Origin: Burkholderia stagnalis
GTDB taxonomy: Bacteria > Pseudomonadota > Gammaproteobacteria > Burkholderiales > Burkholderiaceae
Length of the DNA: 64,000 bases
Assembly: GCF_902830275.1 (NCBI RefSeq)
Contig: NZ_CADESW010000030.1
Coordinates: 1 to 64,000 of the forward strand
Direction: 5' to 3'
Below the pieces are notes generated by a model. The model saw nothing but the letters and a program-made list of their open reading frames with translations. It searched no databases and was not told the origin of the DNA. A program made the position numbers and the translations under genes. Below, piece after piece: positions 55,215 to 62,696 of the stretch (positions are counted from its first letter, which is position 1; each line of letters starts with the position of its first letter).

Positions 55215-56324
55215 ATGCGTGCAGTGCCTGTACTGGACACCCATTCCATCGATCCGCCCGCCAGCGCGCCCGCGCGCGACCTGCGGCGCGTGCCGATCCA
55301 TCCTGATCACTGGTATCCGCTCGCGTGGTCGCGCGAGCTCAAGCGCGGCAAGACGCTCGGCGTGCGCTTCGCCGGCGATCCGATCGTGCTCGTGCGCACC
55401 GAGTCCGGCGCGGTGTTCGCGCTGGAAGATCGCTGCGCGCACCGGCAGGTGCCGCTGCACGCGGGCGTCGTGACCGGCGAATCGATCCGCTGCTGCTATC
55501 ACGGCTGGACCTACGACTGCAGCGGGCGCTGCATCGACGTGCCGTACCTCGGGCGCGAGCGCCTGCCCAACGGCGTGCGCGCGTATCCGTGCCGCGAGGT
55601 GCGCGGGCTGATCTTCGTGTTTCCCGGCGACGCCGCGCTGGCCGACGCGCGGCCGCTGCCCGAGTTGCCGTCGGTCGCCGACAAGGCCTACAAGACGCGC
55701 CGCTTCGGCCGCGAGGTCAAATGCCACTACTCGTTCATGCACGAGAACCTGATGGACATGAACCACCAGTTCCTGCATCGGCGGCAGATGGGGCAGATGC
55801 GCGCACGCTCGCTGGGCCGCCGGCGCGGCGAGGACTGGGTCGAGGTGGACTACACGTTCAACCGGGAGGAAGGCAAGCAGCCCGTCGGCGAGGCGCTCGT
55901 GTTCGGCGCCAGCAAGAAGCCCGGCGACCAGGCCGACAAGAGCGTGATGACGGTGCGCACCGGCTATCCGTACCAGACGCTGCGGATCCGCTCGAGCGAA
56001 GGCACGCTGGTGATGGACCTGTGGATCGTCTACGTGCCGCTCGATGCGGCGCAGCGCACCAACCGCACGTTCGGCGTGCTGTCGATCCGCCGCCCGGGCG
56101 TGCCGTTCGCGCTGGATCTCGCGTGGCCGCTGCTCGTGTGGTTCACGGAGCGCATCTTCAAGGAAGACCGCTGGATCGTCGAGCGCGAGCAGGAAGCGCA
56201 CGACGCGCAGGGCGCCGACTGGAACCACGAGGTGTTTCCGGTCATCAACGAACTGCGCGACCTGCTGCGCAGTTGCGGCGGGCGCACGGTCATTCCGATT
56301 CGCGAGGCAGGCGACAGCGCGTGA
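55215..56324 (+). CDS. Rieske non-haem iron oxygenase (VanA-like)
   Basis: A 369-residue oxygenase alpha subunit. The Rieske cluster is CAHRQVPLH ... CCYHGWTYD (C-x-H and C-x2-H), and the mononuclear iron site is ENLMDMNHQFLH. AGGAGG (55201-55206) fixes the start at ATG 55215. No reductase or ferredoxin gene is adjacent, so electron partners must come from elsewhere. The C-terminal part (about 300-330) has a hydrophobic patch PFALDLAWPLLVWFTERIF that could associate with membrane. Substrate unknown; aromatic or sterol-like compounds are possible. Confidence 0.88.
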   Translation: MRAVPVLDTHSIDPPASAPARDLRRVPIHPDHWYPLAWSRELKRGKTLGVRFAGDPIVLVRTESGAVFALEDRCAHRQVPLHAGVVTGESIRCCYHGWTYDCSGRCIDVPYLGRERLPNGVRAYPCREVRGLIFVFPGDAALADARPLPELPSVADKAYKTRRFGREVKCHYSFMHENLMDMNHQFLHRRQMGQMRARSLGRRRGEDWVEVDYTFNREEGKQPVGEALVFGASKKPGDQADKSVMTVRTGYPYQTLRIRSSEGTLVMDLWIVYVPLDAAQRTNRTFGVLSIRRPGVPFALDLAWPLLVWFTERIFKEDRWIVEREQEAHDAQGADWNHEVFPVINELRDLLRSCGGRTVIPIREAGDSA

Positions 56325-56336
56325 TGCAGACGGTGG

Positions 56337-56369
56337 CGCGCACGCGCGCCGCCGCTGTGCGCGTGCGCG
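56337..56369. terminator. Hairpin between the convergent Rieske and cdd genes
   Basis: CGCGCACGCGC (56337-56347) pairs perfectly with GCGCGTGCGCG (56359-56369) around an 11-base loop, centrally in the 70-base gap. Probable bidirectional terminator without T tract. Confidence 0.5.
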
Positions 56370-56394
56370 CCGGCGGCAGCCGCCGCGCCGCCCG

Positions 56395-56784
56395 TTACAG
56401 CCGGAACGCGCCCGGCAGCAGCGCCTGCGCGGTCGTCACCTCGACCGCGCCTTTCAGGTTGCTCAGGATCACCTCGATGTCGGGCGTGCCGATCTCGACG
56501 ATCACTTGCCGGCACGCGCCGCACGGCGCAATGGGCCCGTCCGTGTCGCCGACGACGGCCAGCCGCGCGAAATCGCCCGGACGATAGCCGGCCGCGATCG
56601 CGGCAAACATCGCCGTGCGTTCCGCGCAATTGCACAGCCCGTACGACGCGTTCTCGACGTTGCAGCCGTGAAAGATCGTGCCGTCGCGCGCCTGCAGCGC
56701 CGCGCCGACCTTGAAGCGCGAATACGGCGCATACGCGCGTTCGCGCGCGGCCTTTGCCTGCTCGATCAGTGTGTCTCGTTCCAT
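56395..56784 (-). CDS. cdd: Cytidine deaminase
   Basis: A 129-residue tetrameric-type cytidine deaminase for pyrimidine salvage. Zinc site: GCNVENASYGLCNCAERTA with the catalytic Glu, and APCGACRQVI. The ATG at 56784 starts MERDTLIEQAKAARERAYAP. A TATAAT hexamer lies at 56865-56870 on the minus strand, without an obvious -35. A thymidine phosphorylase gene of the same pathway lies 5.9 kb away (62687), with a phosphonate-type cluster between. Confidence 0.95.
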   Translation of the reverse strand: MERDTLIEQAKAARERAYAPYSRFKVGAALQARDGTIFHGCNVENASYGLCNCAERTAMFAAIAAGYRPGDFARLAVVGDTDGPIAPCGACRQVIVEIGTPDIEVILSNLKGAVEVTTAQALLPGAFRL

Positions 56785-56942
56785 GGCGACGATGCCTCGG
56801 GTGGGGTGAATGGATGAATCGGCGGAACCGCGCCCCGATCGAAAACCGGCACGTGCCCGGGTGCCTATTATAAGAACAGGCCGGCACGCCGCGAGACCTC
56901 GCCGTCCCGCGGCGGCCCGATGCATCCCTGCGTTCGAACCGC

Positions 56943-58088
56943 TCAGGCAGGCTGCAGCGCCTGCGCCTGCCGCGCATGAACGAGATCGAACAGACGCAGC
57001 ACCTCATCCTCGTCGAGACTGCGCTCGTATCGCATCGCACGCGTGCGGATGTCGCCGAGACAGGCCGACAGTTCGTCGTCGCTCGCGCGAATCCCCTGCT
57101 GCTCGAGCACGTAGGCAATCGATGCACGCCCCGAATGCTTGCCGATCACGATGCGGCGCTTGCCGCCGACGATTTCCGGCGAAAACGGCTCGAACGCACT
57201 GGTGTTCTGCAGCGTGCCGTTTGCATGAATACCCGATTCGTGCGCGAAGACGTTATGGCCGACCACCGGCTGCCACGGCGGGCACTCGGCGCGCGATGCG
57301 GCGCTGACCAGCTGGCTCAGGCCGATCAGCCGCGTCGTGTCGATGCCGAGATCCACCTGGTAGAGCTGCCGAAGCGCCATCACGACCTGTGCGAGATCCG
57401 GCATGCCGGCCCGTTCGCCGATGCCGTTGACGGTCACGTGAAAGAACGTCGCCCCCGCGCGCAACCCCGCGAGCGTATTGGCGGTCGCGAGGCCGAAATC
57501 GTTGTGCGCATGGCACTGCACCGCGATGCCCGAGGCCGCCTTCACGCGCCCGACGATGTACCCGTACTGCTCCGGCGTCAGGATGCCGACCGTGTCCGAC
57601 AGCCGGATCCGGTCCGCGCCGGCGGCCGCGACATGCGCCGCGTATTCCTCGACGAACCCGAGCTCCGAGCGGCCGACGTCCTCCGCGCTGATGGAGACGA
57701 ACGCGCCGCGATCCTTCGCCAGCTTGACCAGGTCGGCAGCCGTGTTCAGCAGCCACGCGCGGTCTTTCTTGACGCTGTCGTTCAGGTGAATCGCCGATGT
57801 CGGCAAGCCGATGTGAATGGCTTCGAAACCCAGCGCGAGGGATTGCTCGACGTCGCTTTTCACCCCGCGGTTCCAGCCGACGAGGTTCGCTTCGTGCTTG
57901 CGTTCGAGCAGTTCCTCGATCGTCGCCAGCTCTTCGCCGCCCATTGCGGGAATGCCGACTTCCAGCCACTTCACGCCGGCCTCCAGCAGCGCTTCGAAGA
58001 TCTCGATCTTTCGACGCCGCGAGAAGGCGACGCCGGGCGACTGCTCGCCGTCTCTCAACGTGGTGTCTTCCAGGATGACAGCCTGCAT
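56943..58088 (-). CDS. Homocitrate-synthase-like enzyme, probable 2-phosphonomethylmalate synthase
   Basis: A 381-residue DRE-TIM metallolyase of the LeuA/NifV group that condenses acetyl-CoA with a 2-oxo acid. Motifs: LEDTTLRDGEQSPGVAF (catalytic Arg-Asp), HAHNDFGLATAN (metal His ligands), and NGIGERAGMPDL, where NifV/LeuA have GERAGN. VVGHNVFAHESGIHANG follows. NifV-like length; no LeuA allosteric domain. FrbC of the FR-900098 pathway, a homologue of homocitrate synthase, joins acetyl-CoA to phosphonopyruvate. With pepM five genes away in this locus, I infer the same reaction here. Homocitrate synthesis for nitrogenase is unlikely, as no nif genes are present. Confidence 0.78.
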   Translation of the reverse strand: MQAVILEDTTLRDGEQSPGVAFSRRRKIEIFEALLEAGVKWLEVGIPAMGGEELATIEELLERKHEANLVGWNRGVKSDVEQSLALGFEAIHIGLPTSAIHLNDSVKKDRAWLLNTAADLVKLAKDRGAFVSISAEDVGRSELGFVEEYAAHVAAAGADRIRLSDTVGILTPEQYGYIVGRVKAASGIAVQCHAHNDFGLATANTLAGLRAGATFFHVTVNGIGERAGMPDLAQVVMALRQLYQVDLGIDTTRLIGLSQLVSAASRAECPPWQPVVGHNVFAHESGIHANGTLQNTSAFEPFSPEIVGGKRRIVIGKHSGRASIAYVLEQQGIRASDDELSACLGDIRTRAMRYERSLDEDEVLRLFDLVHARQAQALQPA

Positions 58089-58182
58089 GATGGTTCTCCT
58101 TGGTCAAGCGTTCGAAGGCCCGGCGCCGCATTGCGCACGCCGGGAGACAACTCGCGGACGACGACAGCCATGGCCCCGCACG

Positions 58183-59040
58183 TCATCGGGCCAGGCCGGA
58201 CAGACTGATCAGAACGGCGCCGGCCGCGATGATCCCGCAGCCCGCCGAGCGCCTGATCGACAGACGCTCGCCGAGGCAGACCCGACCGATCAGCGCGGCG
58301 AACACGACGCTCGTTTCCCGCAGCGACGAAATCGGCCCCATCGGGCCGCGCTGCATGGCCCAGATGACGATGCCGTACGCCAGCGCGGCAAAGACGCCGC
58401 CGAAGCCGGCCTTGGCGAGTTCGGCGCGGCTTCCCGACAGGCGGATCGGCCCTTTCACGACACGGAAATACGCGGCCATCATCCATGCGGTCAGCATGAA
58501 CATCCACGCGGTGTAGCCCGTCGCATCGCCGTTGTGCCGGACGCCGATGCCATCGACCACGCTGTACGCGGCGATCGTCGCGCCGGTCGCGAGCGCCGCC
58601 GGCAACGCTTTCGTCACGCGCTGCTGCGACACCTTCTCCCGGTCCAGCCCGATCGCCACGATGCCGGCCGAGATCATCAGCAGGCCGGCGACGGCGCCCG
58701 CGCCGAGCCGTTCGCCCGCGAACACGGCCGCCCCGAGCGTGACCAGCAGCGGCGAAGTGCCTCGCGCCACCGGGTAGGACACGCTCAGGTCGCCCTGGTG
58801 GTACGAGTGCACCAGCAGCAGGTTGTACAGCACATGCAGCACCGCCGACGCCACCACGCACGTCCAGCTCGCCGCCACCGGGAACGGGGTGAAAGGAATC
58901 AGGACCGCGGCGAACAGCCCCATGGCGATACAGAGCACGGTGGCCGACCAGAGCCGGTCGCCGCTGCTGCGCACCAGGGCATTCCACGACGCATGAAGCA
59001 GCGCCGCGCTCAGTACTGCAAAAAGAATCGGAATCGGCAA
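58183..59040 (-). CDS. EamA/DMT-family transporter
   Basis: A 285-residue inner-membrane protein with 10 predicted membrane segments in two EamA repeats (first ends AGIVAIGLDRE, second begins ALPAALATGATIAAYSVVDG). SLRETSVVFAALIGRVCLGE is the conserved second-repeat motif. The start is probably the TTG at 59040 (LPIPILFAVLSAALLH), with GGAG nine bases upstream; no ATG fits. In this cluster it could export the product and give self-protection. Confidence 0.84.
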   Translation of the reverse strand: MPIPILFAVLSAALLHASWNALVRSSGDRLWSATVLCIAMGLFAAVLIPFTPFPVAASWTCVVASAVLHVLYNLLLVHSYHQGDLSVSYPVARGTSPLLVTLGAAVFAGERLGAGAVAGLLMISAGIVAIGLDREKVSQQRVTKALPAALATGATIAAYSVVDGIGVRHNGDATGYTAWMFMLTAWMMAAYFRVVKGPIRLSGSRAELAKAGFGGVFAALAYGIVIWAMQRGPMGPISSLRETSVVFAALIGRVCLGERLSIRRSAGCGIIAAGAVLISLSGLAR

Positions 59041-59104
59041 GCCGGTTTCTCCGTGACAGGTGACAGGTGACAGATACGCATGAACGCCGGCAATGCTTGC
59101 CGCG

Positions 59105-60004
59105 TCAGGCCGCCAGCGCGCGAGGCTCGCCGATCCGCAGTTGCTCGCGGGCCTCTTCGGCGCTCGCCAGTTCGCCGCCGAGCTGCTCGACGATCCATTT
59201 CGCCTTGTCGACCAGCTCCGCGTTGCTCGCGGCAAGCTTGCCCTTCTCGATGTAGATCGTGTCTTCCATGCCGATACGCACATGGCCGCCCAGCACGAAC
59301 GATTGAGCCAGCATCGGGAACGCATGGCGACCGATCGAGAAGCCGGTCCACTCGACGCCCGGCGGCAGCATCGAGCGCGCGAGCGTCATCGCCTCGGTCG
59401 TGGCGGGCATCCCGTACTTGATCCCGACGATGATGCTCGCGATGGCCGGCAATCGCAGCACGCCTTCGTCGAACAGGTCGCGCGCAAGATGCAGGTTGCC
59501 GATGTCGAACAGTTCGAGCTCCGGCACCGCGCCGCACGCGTGGATCGCACGCGCGATCGCGCGGATCGTCGGCGGCGTGTTGATCACGACCTCGCTGCCG
59601 AAGAACATCGTGTCGAGATCGAGCGTCGCGATGTCCGGCCGCAGCGACGGCAAGTGCGCGACGCGCCGCTCGGGCGGCAACAGGTTGGTGCGTGGCCCGG
59701 CAACGGCCGGATCGACGTCGCCCGGCTGGAACCGGCCGCCCGGCCCCGTCGTGATATTGACGATCAGTGCCGGGTTCTTCTGGCGGATGCGGTCCACCAC
59801 TTCCTGGTAGTGCGCCAGTTCCATCGACGCGCGTCCCGTTTCCGGATCCCGCACATGCAGATGAACGATCGCCGCGCCTGCGTCGGCGGCCTCGAGCGAT
59901 GCGTCGGCGATCTGCTTCGGGGTGATCGGCAGATGCGGGTTCTGTTCGAGCCGGGTCTGGCTGCCGGTGACTGCGCAAGTCAGAATGGTCCTGCGAGTGG
60001 CCAT
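59105..60004 (-). CDS. Beta-keto acid cleavage enzyme (BKACE, DUF849 family)
   Basis: A 299-residue TIM-barrel metalloenzyme. Signature [15 protein letters not shown] carries the zinc-binding H-x-H; LITGP-type [18 protein letters not shown] and [13 protein letters not shown] are typical. Known members cleave a beta-keto acid with acetyl-CoA into acetoacetate and a CoA ester (or the reverse). GAGGAG lies before the ATG at 60004. Here the substrate may be a phosphonate-bearing beta-keto acid; that is inference. It lies 64 bases upstream of the exporter start and 52 bases behind the PHP gene. Confidence 0.86.
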
Positions 60005-60056
60005 GTCGTGCTCCTCGAAATGGAAATGACGGTGCTGAATCGGGTGTGGCGATGCG

Positions 60057-60809
60057 TCATGCCGCCGCTTGCTCGAGCCGCTGCCGGTAGATGCGCGACA
60101 TCCGGACGAGCCGGTCCGCGCCCGCCACCGCGACAGGCTCTGCGCGGTACCGCTTCAATGCACCCTTGAGCCGTGCGATCGAAAACACCGATGCGTCCGG
60201 CCATTCCGCTTCGTCGATCTCCGTGTGGCACGCGCCGATCTGCAGCCACGTGTGGCCATCGCCGCCCCCCACCAGCGGCAGTTCGAGCCGGGCGGCGAGC
60301 AATTCGTATTTTTCGCGGGAAGCGAGATCCTTGGCAGGCAGCTCGATCGCGGACAACTGCTTGCCGACCACCGGCAATTCGTCGATCCACTTCCGGCCGA
60401 AATACACGTGATGCGCGACCACCGCCGTCTCGCCGCCGCCCGCCTTCAGCACGTCGAGCAGCTCCGGCAGCGAATAGAAACCCTTCTGCCGTTCGAGCCG
60501 CCTCAGCACGTCCGGCGGAGCATGCACGCCGGCGTCGCCGCCGCCCCGCAGCGACACTTCCGCGCCCGAACTGAGCAGCAGCCCGCTCTCGAGCCGCAGC
60601 ACCCCAGGCGCGAGCCGCTCGCCGCCGACGCGATTCGCGTCGAATACACCTTCCAGCAAATCCGGGTAATGTACGGCGTCGAGATGTTCGCAGATGCACA
60701 GCGCATCGAGCCCGTTGCGGCGCGCGGCGTCGAGCGTGAATCGAATCTCGTCCCAGTCCGGGCGGGCCGTCTTGCTGATCAGCAAATGGACATGTGTATC
60801 CAGTTTCAT
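60057..60809 (-). CDS. PHP-domain metal-dependent hydrolase
   Basis: A 250-residue PHP-superfamily protein, probably a phosphoesterase. Metal ligands: DTHVHLLIS at the N-terminus, [21 protein letters not shown], and [12 protein letters not shown] near residue 190. AGGAG precedes the ATG at 60809. Substrate unknown; in this cluster it may release phosphate or water from a pathway intermediate. It is the first minus-strand gene after pepM and divergent from the lumazine-synthase-like gene. Confidence 0.82.
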
Positions 60810-60937
60810 TTGATCGCTCCTGAAATGCCATTGATCGATGTTCCTGCAATGCGTTGCGGCGACACCGCGCGACCAGCGATCGCCCGGCGCCGGACTGCTT
60901 CCTTACTCCGCCGTTCTTTCCTCAAGAGGACAAACTC

Positions 60938-61366
60938 GTGCCACGAATAGCCGTTGTCTATGGTTCGTACCATCCCGAACTCGTCGCCCGCATGCTCGAA
61001 GCGGCTCGCCAGGAAGCCTCGGTGTCAGGCTGTACGATCGTCGCGGAACACGCCGTGCCCGGCGCGATGGAGCAGCCGCTCGCGGTGAAGCGCCTGCTGA
61101 CGGAAGACGATGTCGACGCGGTCGTGGCACTCGGCATCATCGAAAAGGGCGAAACGAGCCACGGCCTCGTGATGGCGCAGGCCGTGATCCGTTCGCTGAT
61201 CGATTTGCAGCTGGCCACCATGAAGCCGGTCGGCGTCGGCATTCTCGGTCCCGACATTCACCCGAGCCAGATACCGCCGCGACTCGAGCCGTATGCCCGC
61301 GACGCGGTGCGCGCCGCGAAGACCATGCTCGACGGCGCACACCGCCCGGCTCGATCGGTCTTCTAG
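60938..61366 (+). CDS. Lumazine-synthase-like protein (archaeal RibH type)
   Basis: A 142-residue protein of the 6,7-dimethyl-8-ribityllumazine synthase fold. VPGAMEQPLAVKRLLTEDDV matches the GAxExP motif and the DDVDAVV continuation seen in archaeal RibH. ALGIIEKGETSHG retains the catalytic-type His, and GVGILGPDIHPSQIPPR resembles the archaeal C-terminal segment rather than the bacterial AGTKAGNKG. The N-terminal RFN is replaced by SYH (GSYHPE). A GTG start at 60938 with AGAGG upstream is used. It is the only plus-strand gene in the cluster, overlapping the end of pepM by four bases. Housekeeping riboflavin synthesis is unlikely, since no other rib genes are adjacent. Confidence 0.8.
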   Translation: MPRIAVVYGSYHPELVARMLEAARQEASVSGCTIVAEHAVPGAMEQPLAVKRLLTEDDVDAVVALGIIEKGETSHGLVMAQAVIRSLIDLQLATMKPVGVGILGPDIHPSQIPPRLEPYARDAVRAAKTMLDGAHRPARSVF

Positions 61367-62268
61367 CCTGCGCCTGGAATCAGGCTCAGCACATCCTTGA
61401 TCGGCAGCAGCGCGGGCTCGGCCTCGAGCGAGCGGCCATGCTCCAGGATGCTGCGCGCGACGCTTTCCATCGCCGGATACGCCGCGCGCAGCAACTGGTT
61501 CGCGTAGATCACGATATTGAAACCGGCGGCGGCCAGATCGTCGTAGCGCACGCTGTTGAAGCTCGTCGGCACGCATACGAGCGGCGTGGTCGGGAAGTTG
61601 CGCCGATAGTGCCGCGCGAACTCGAAAACCTCGTCGGCGCACGCGCGGCGGCTGTGAATCATGACGCCGTCCGCGCCGGCCTCTGAATAGGCGTACGCGC
61701 GCCGCAGCGCGTCGTCCATGCCCTTTTCCAGTATCAGGCTCTCGATTCTCGCGATAATCATGAAATCGCGATGGTTTTTCGCATCCGCCGCGATTTTCAG
61801 TTTTTCGGAAAACTCGCGAATATCGGCCTGCTCCTGGAATACGTCATTCCCGAACAGGGAATTCCGCTTGAGCCCGACCTTGTCTTCGATAATCAGCGCG
61901 GAAACGCCGGCCGCTTCAATCAATGGGACATTGAGCGCGAGATGCTCGGATTGACCGCCCGTATCGCCATCCATTACCAGCGGCAAATTCGTGTTCTCGA
62001 ATATTTCGCCGATATTGGCCAGGCGGCTTCTCAAGTCGAGCAATTCGATATCCGGTTTGCCGCGCACCGTGGAGTCGGTGAGCGAACTCGACCAGAAGCC
62101 GTCGTATGTCAGCGCCTGCCCGCCGCTGTTCAGGCAAAGCGACTCGATGATCATTGCGCTGATCGGACTGAAAGACTCCATCAATCGGATGCATTGCTTG
62201 CGATCGATGGCCTCGCGTAATGCGGACAATCGTGCGGCGTTGGCCAGACGCTTGGTGGGTCGACTCAT
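61363..62268 (-). CDS. pepM: Phosphoenolpyruvate mutase (PepM)
   Basis: A 301-residue isocitrate-lyase-superfamily enzyme that makes the C-P bond by converting phosphoenolpyruvate to phosphonopyruvate. All diagnostic elements are visible: metal/substrate DGDTGG, the PepM signature EDKVGLKRNS (EDK-x5-NS), the pair R-x-E in IIARIESLILEKG, and DGVMIHSRRA (H-S). Lyases of this superfamily have EDQ and KRCGH instead. Phosphonopyruvate hydrolase is the closest alternative. A promoter with a perfect TTGACA lies at 62365-62393. No phosphonopyruvate decarboxylase gene is present in the cluster. Confidence 0.9.
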   Translation of the reverse strand: MSRPTKRLANAARLSALREAIDRKQCIRLMESFSPISAMIIESLCLNSGGQALTYDGFWSSSLTDSTVRGKPDIELLDLRSRLANIGEIFENTNLPLVMDGDTGGQSEHLALNVPLIEAAGVSALIIEDKVGLKRNSLFGNDVFQEQADIREFSEKLKIAADAKNHRDFMIIARIESLILEKGMDDALRRAYAYSEAGADGVMIHSRRACADEVFEFARHYRRNFPTTPLVCVPTSFNSVRYDDLAAAGFNIVIYANQLLRAAYPAMESVARSILEHGRSLEAEPALLPIKDVLSLIPGAG

Positions 62269-62294
62269 GATCTCTGATTATTGGCAAGCGAACC

Positions 62295-62318
62295 GGATTC
62301 CCTCGGTCAGCGGAATCC
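62295..62318 (-). promoter_or_regulatory. Inverted repeat in the pepM leader
   Basis: GGATTCC (62295-62301) and GGAATCC (62312-62318) form a 7-bp dyad with a 10-base centre, between the promoter and the pepM start. It could be an operator or an RNA hairpin in the 5' leader. Confidence 0.45.
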
Positions 62319-62364
62319 CATATTTTGGAAATAATTCACGGCATCGAAATCAAACTGCCACTTC

Positions 62365-62393
62365 AATTTATTAATCAGACATATCGCTGTCAA
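62365..62393 (-). promoter_or_regulatory. pepM: Sigma70-type promoter of pepM
   Basis: Read on the minus strand: TTGACA (62388-62393, perfect -35), a 17-base spacer, then TAAATT (62365-62370) as -10. It lies in an AT-rich stretch about 95 bases upstream of the pepM start. This is the best-formed sigma70 promoter I found in the window. Confidence 0.7.
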
Positions 62394-62444
62394 GAAAATG
62401 ACATGTGAAATTTGGCGATATGCATAGATGCCGGCGTGGATTTC

Positions 62445-62462
62445 AATATCCAGCTGAATATT
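62445..62462. promoter_or_regulatory. Imperfect 18-bp palindrome upstream of pepM
   Basis: AATATCCAGCTGAATATT, symmetric except for one mismatched pair, about 50 bases upstream of the pepM -35. A possible activator or repressor site. No regulator gene is present in the cluster itself. The rest of the 418-base gap between pepM and deoA shows no gene. Confidence 0.4.
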
Positions 62463-62656
62463 TCAAAAATTACGCCCGTCTTTCGACTTCGAAAGAATCG
62501 TTCGATTCGCTCGTTATTCGAAGCCTGTCGGGATTCGATCGCTCCGGCTGTTGGCCGGAAAAGCGCGTTTCTGCGGCATCGACAGCCATGTCGATGCCGC
62601 GGGCCGGGAAGCCGTGTCATCGCGGGCACGAACGCCCGCTCGGCGCCGGCGATCGA

Positions 62657-62696
62657 TCAACCGATCTCAATCGATCTCAACCCATCTCAATCGATC
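62657..62696. repeat. Four tandem decamers spanning the deoA stop
   Basis: Four 10-bp units on the plus strand: TCAACCGATC, TCAATCGATC, TCAACCCATC, TCAATCGATC. The last one contains the deoA stop codon. Each copy read in frame on the minus strand carries TTGA. Possibly a slippage-derived simple repeat or a remnant of an insertion junction. Confidence 0.7.

Noticed and set aside
56943..58088. NifV homocitrate synthase for nitrogen fixation
   Set aside because: No nif genes are near; the pepM neighbourhood points to a phosphonate role.
61363..62268. Methylisocitrate or isocitrate lyase
   Set aside because: The motif is EDK-x5-NS, not the lyase form with EDQ and KRCGH.
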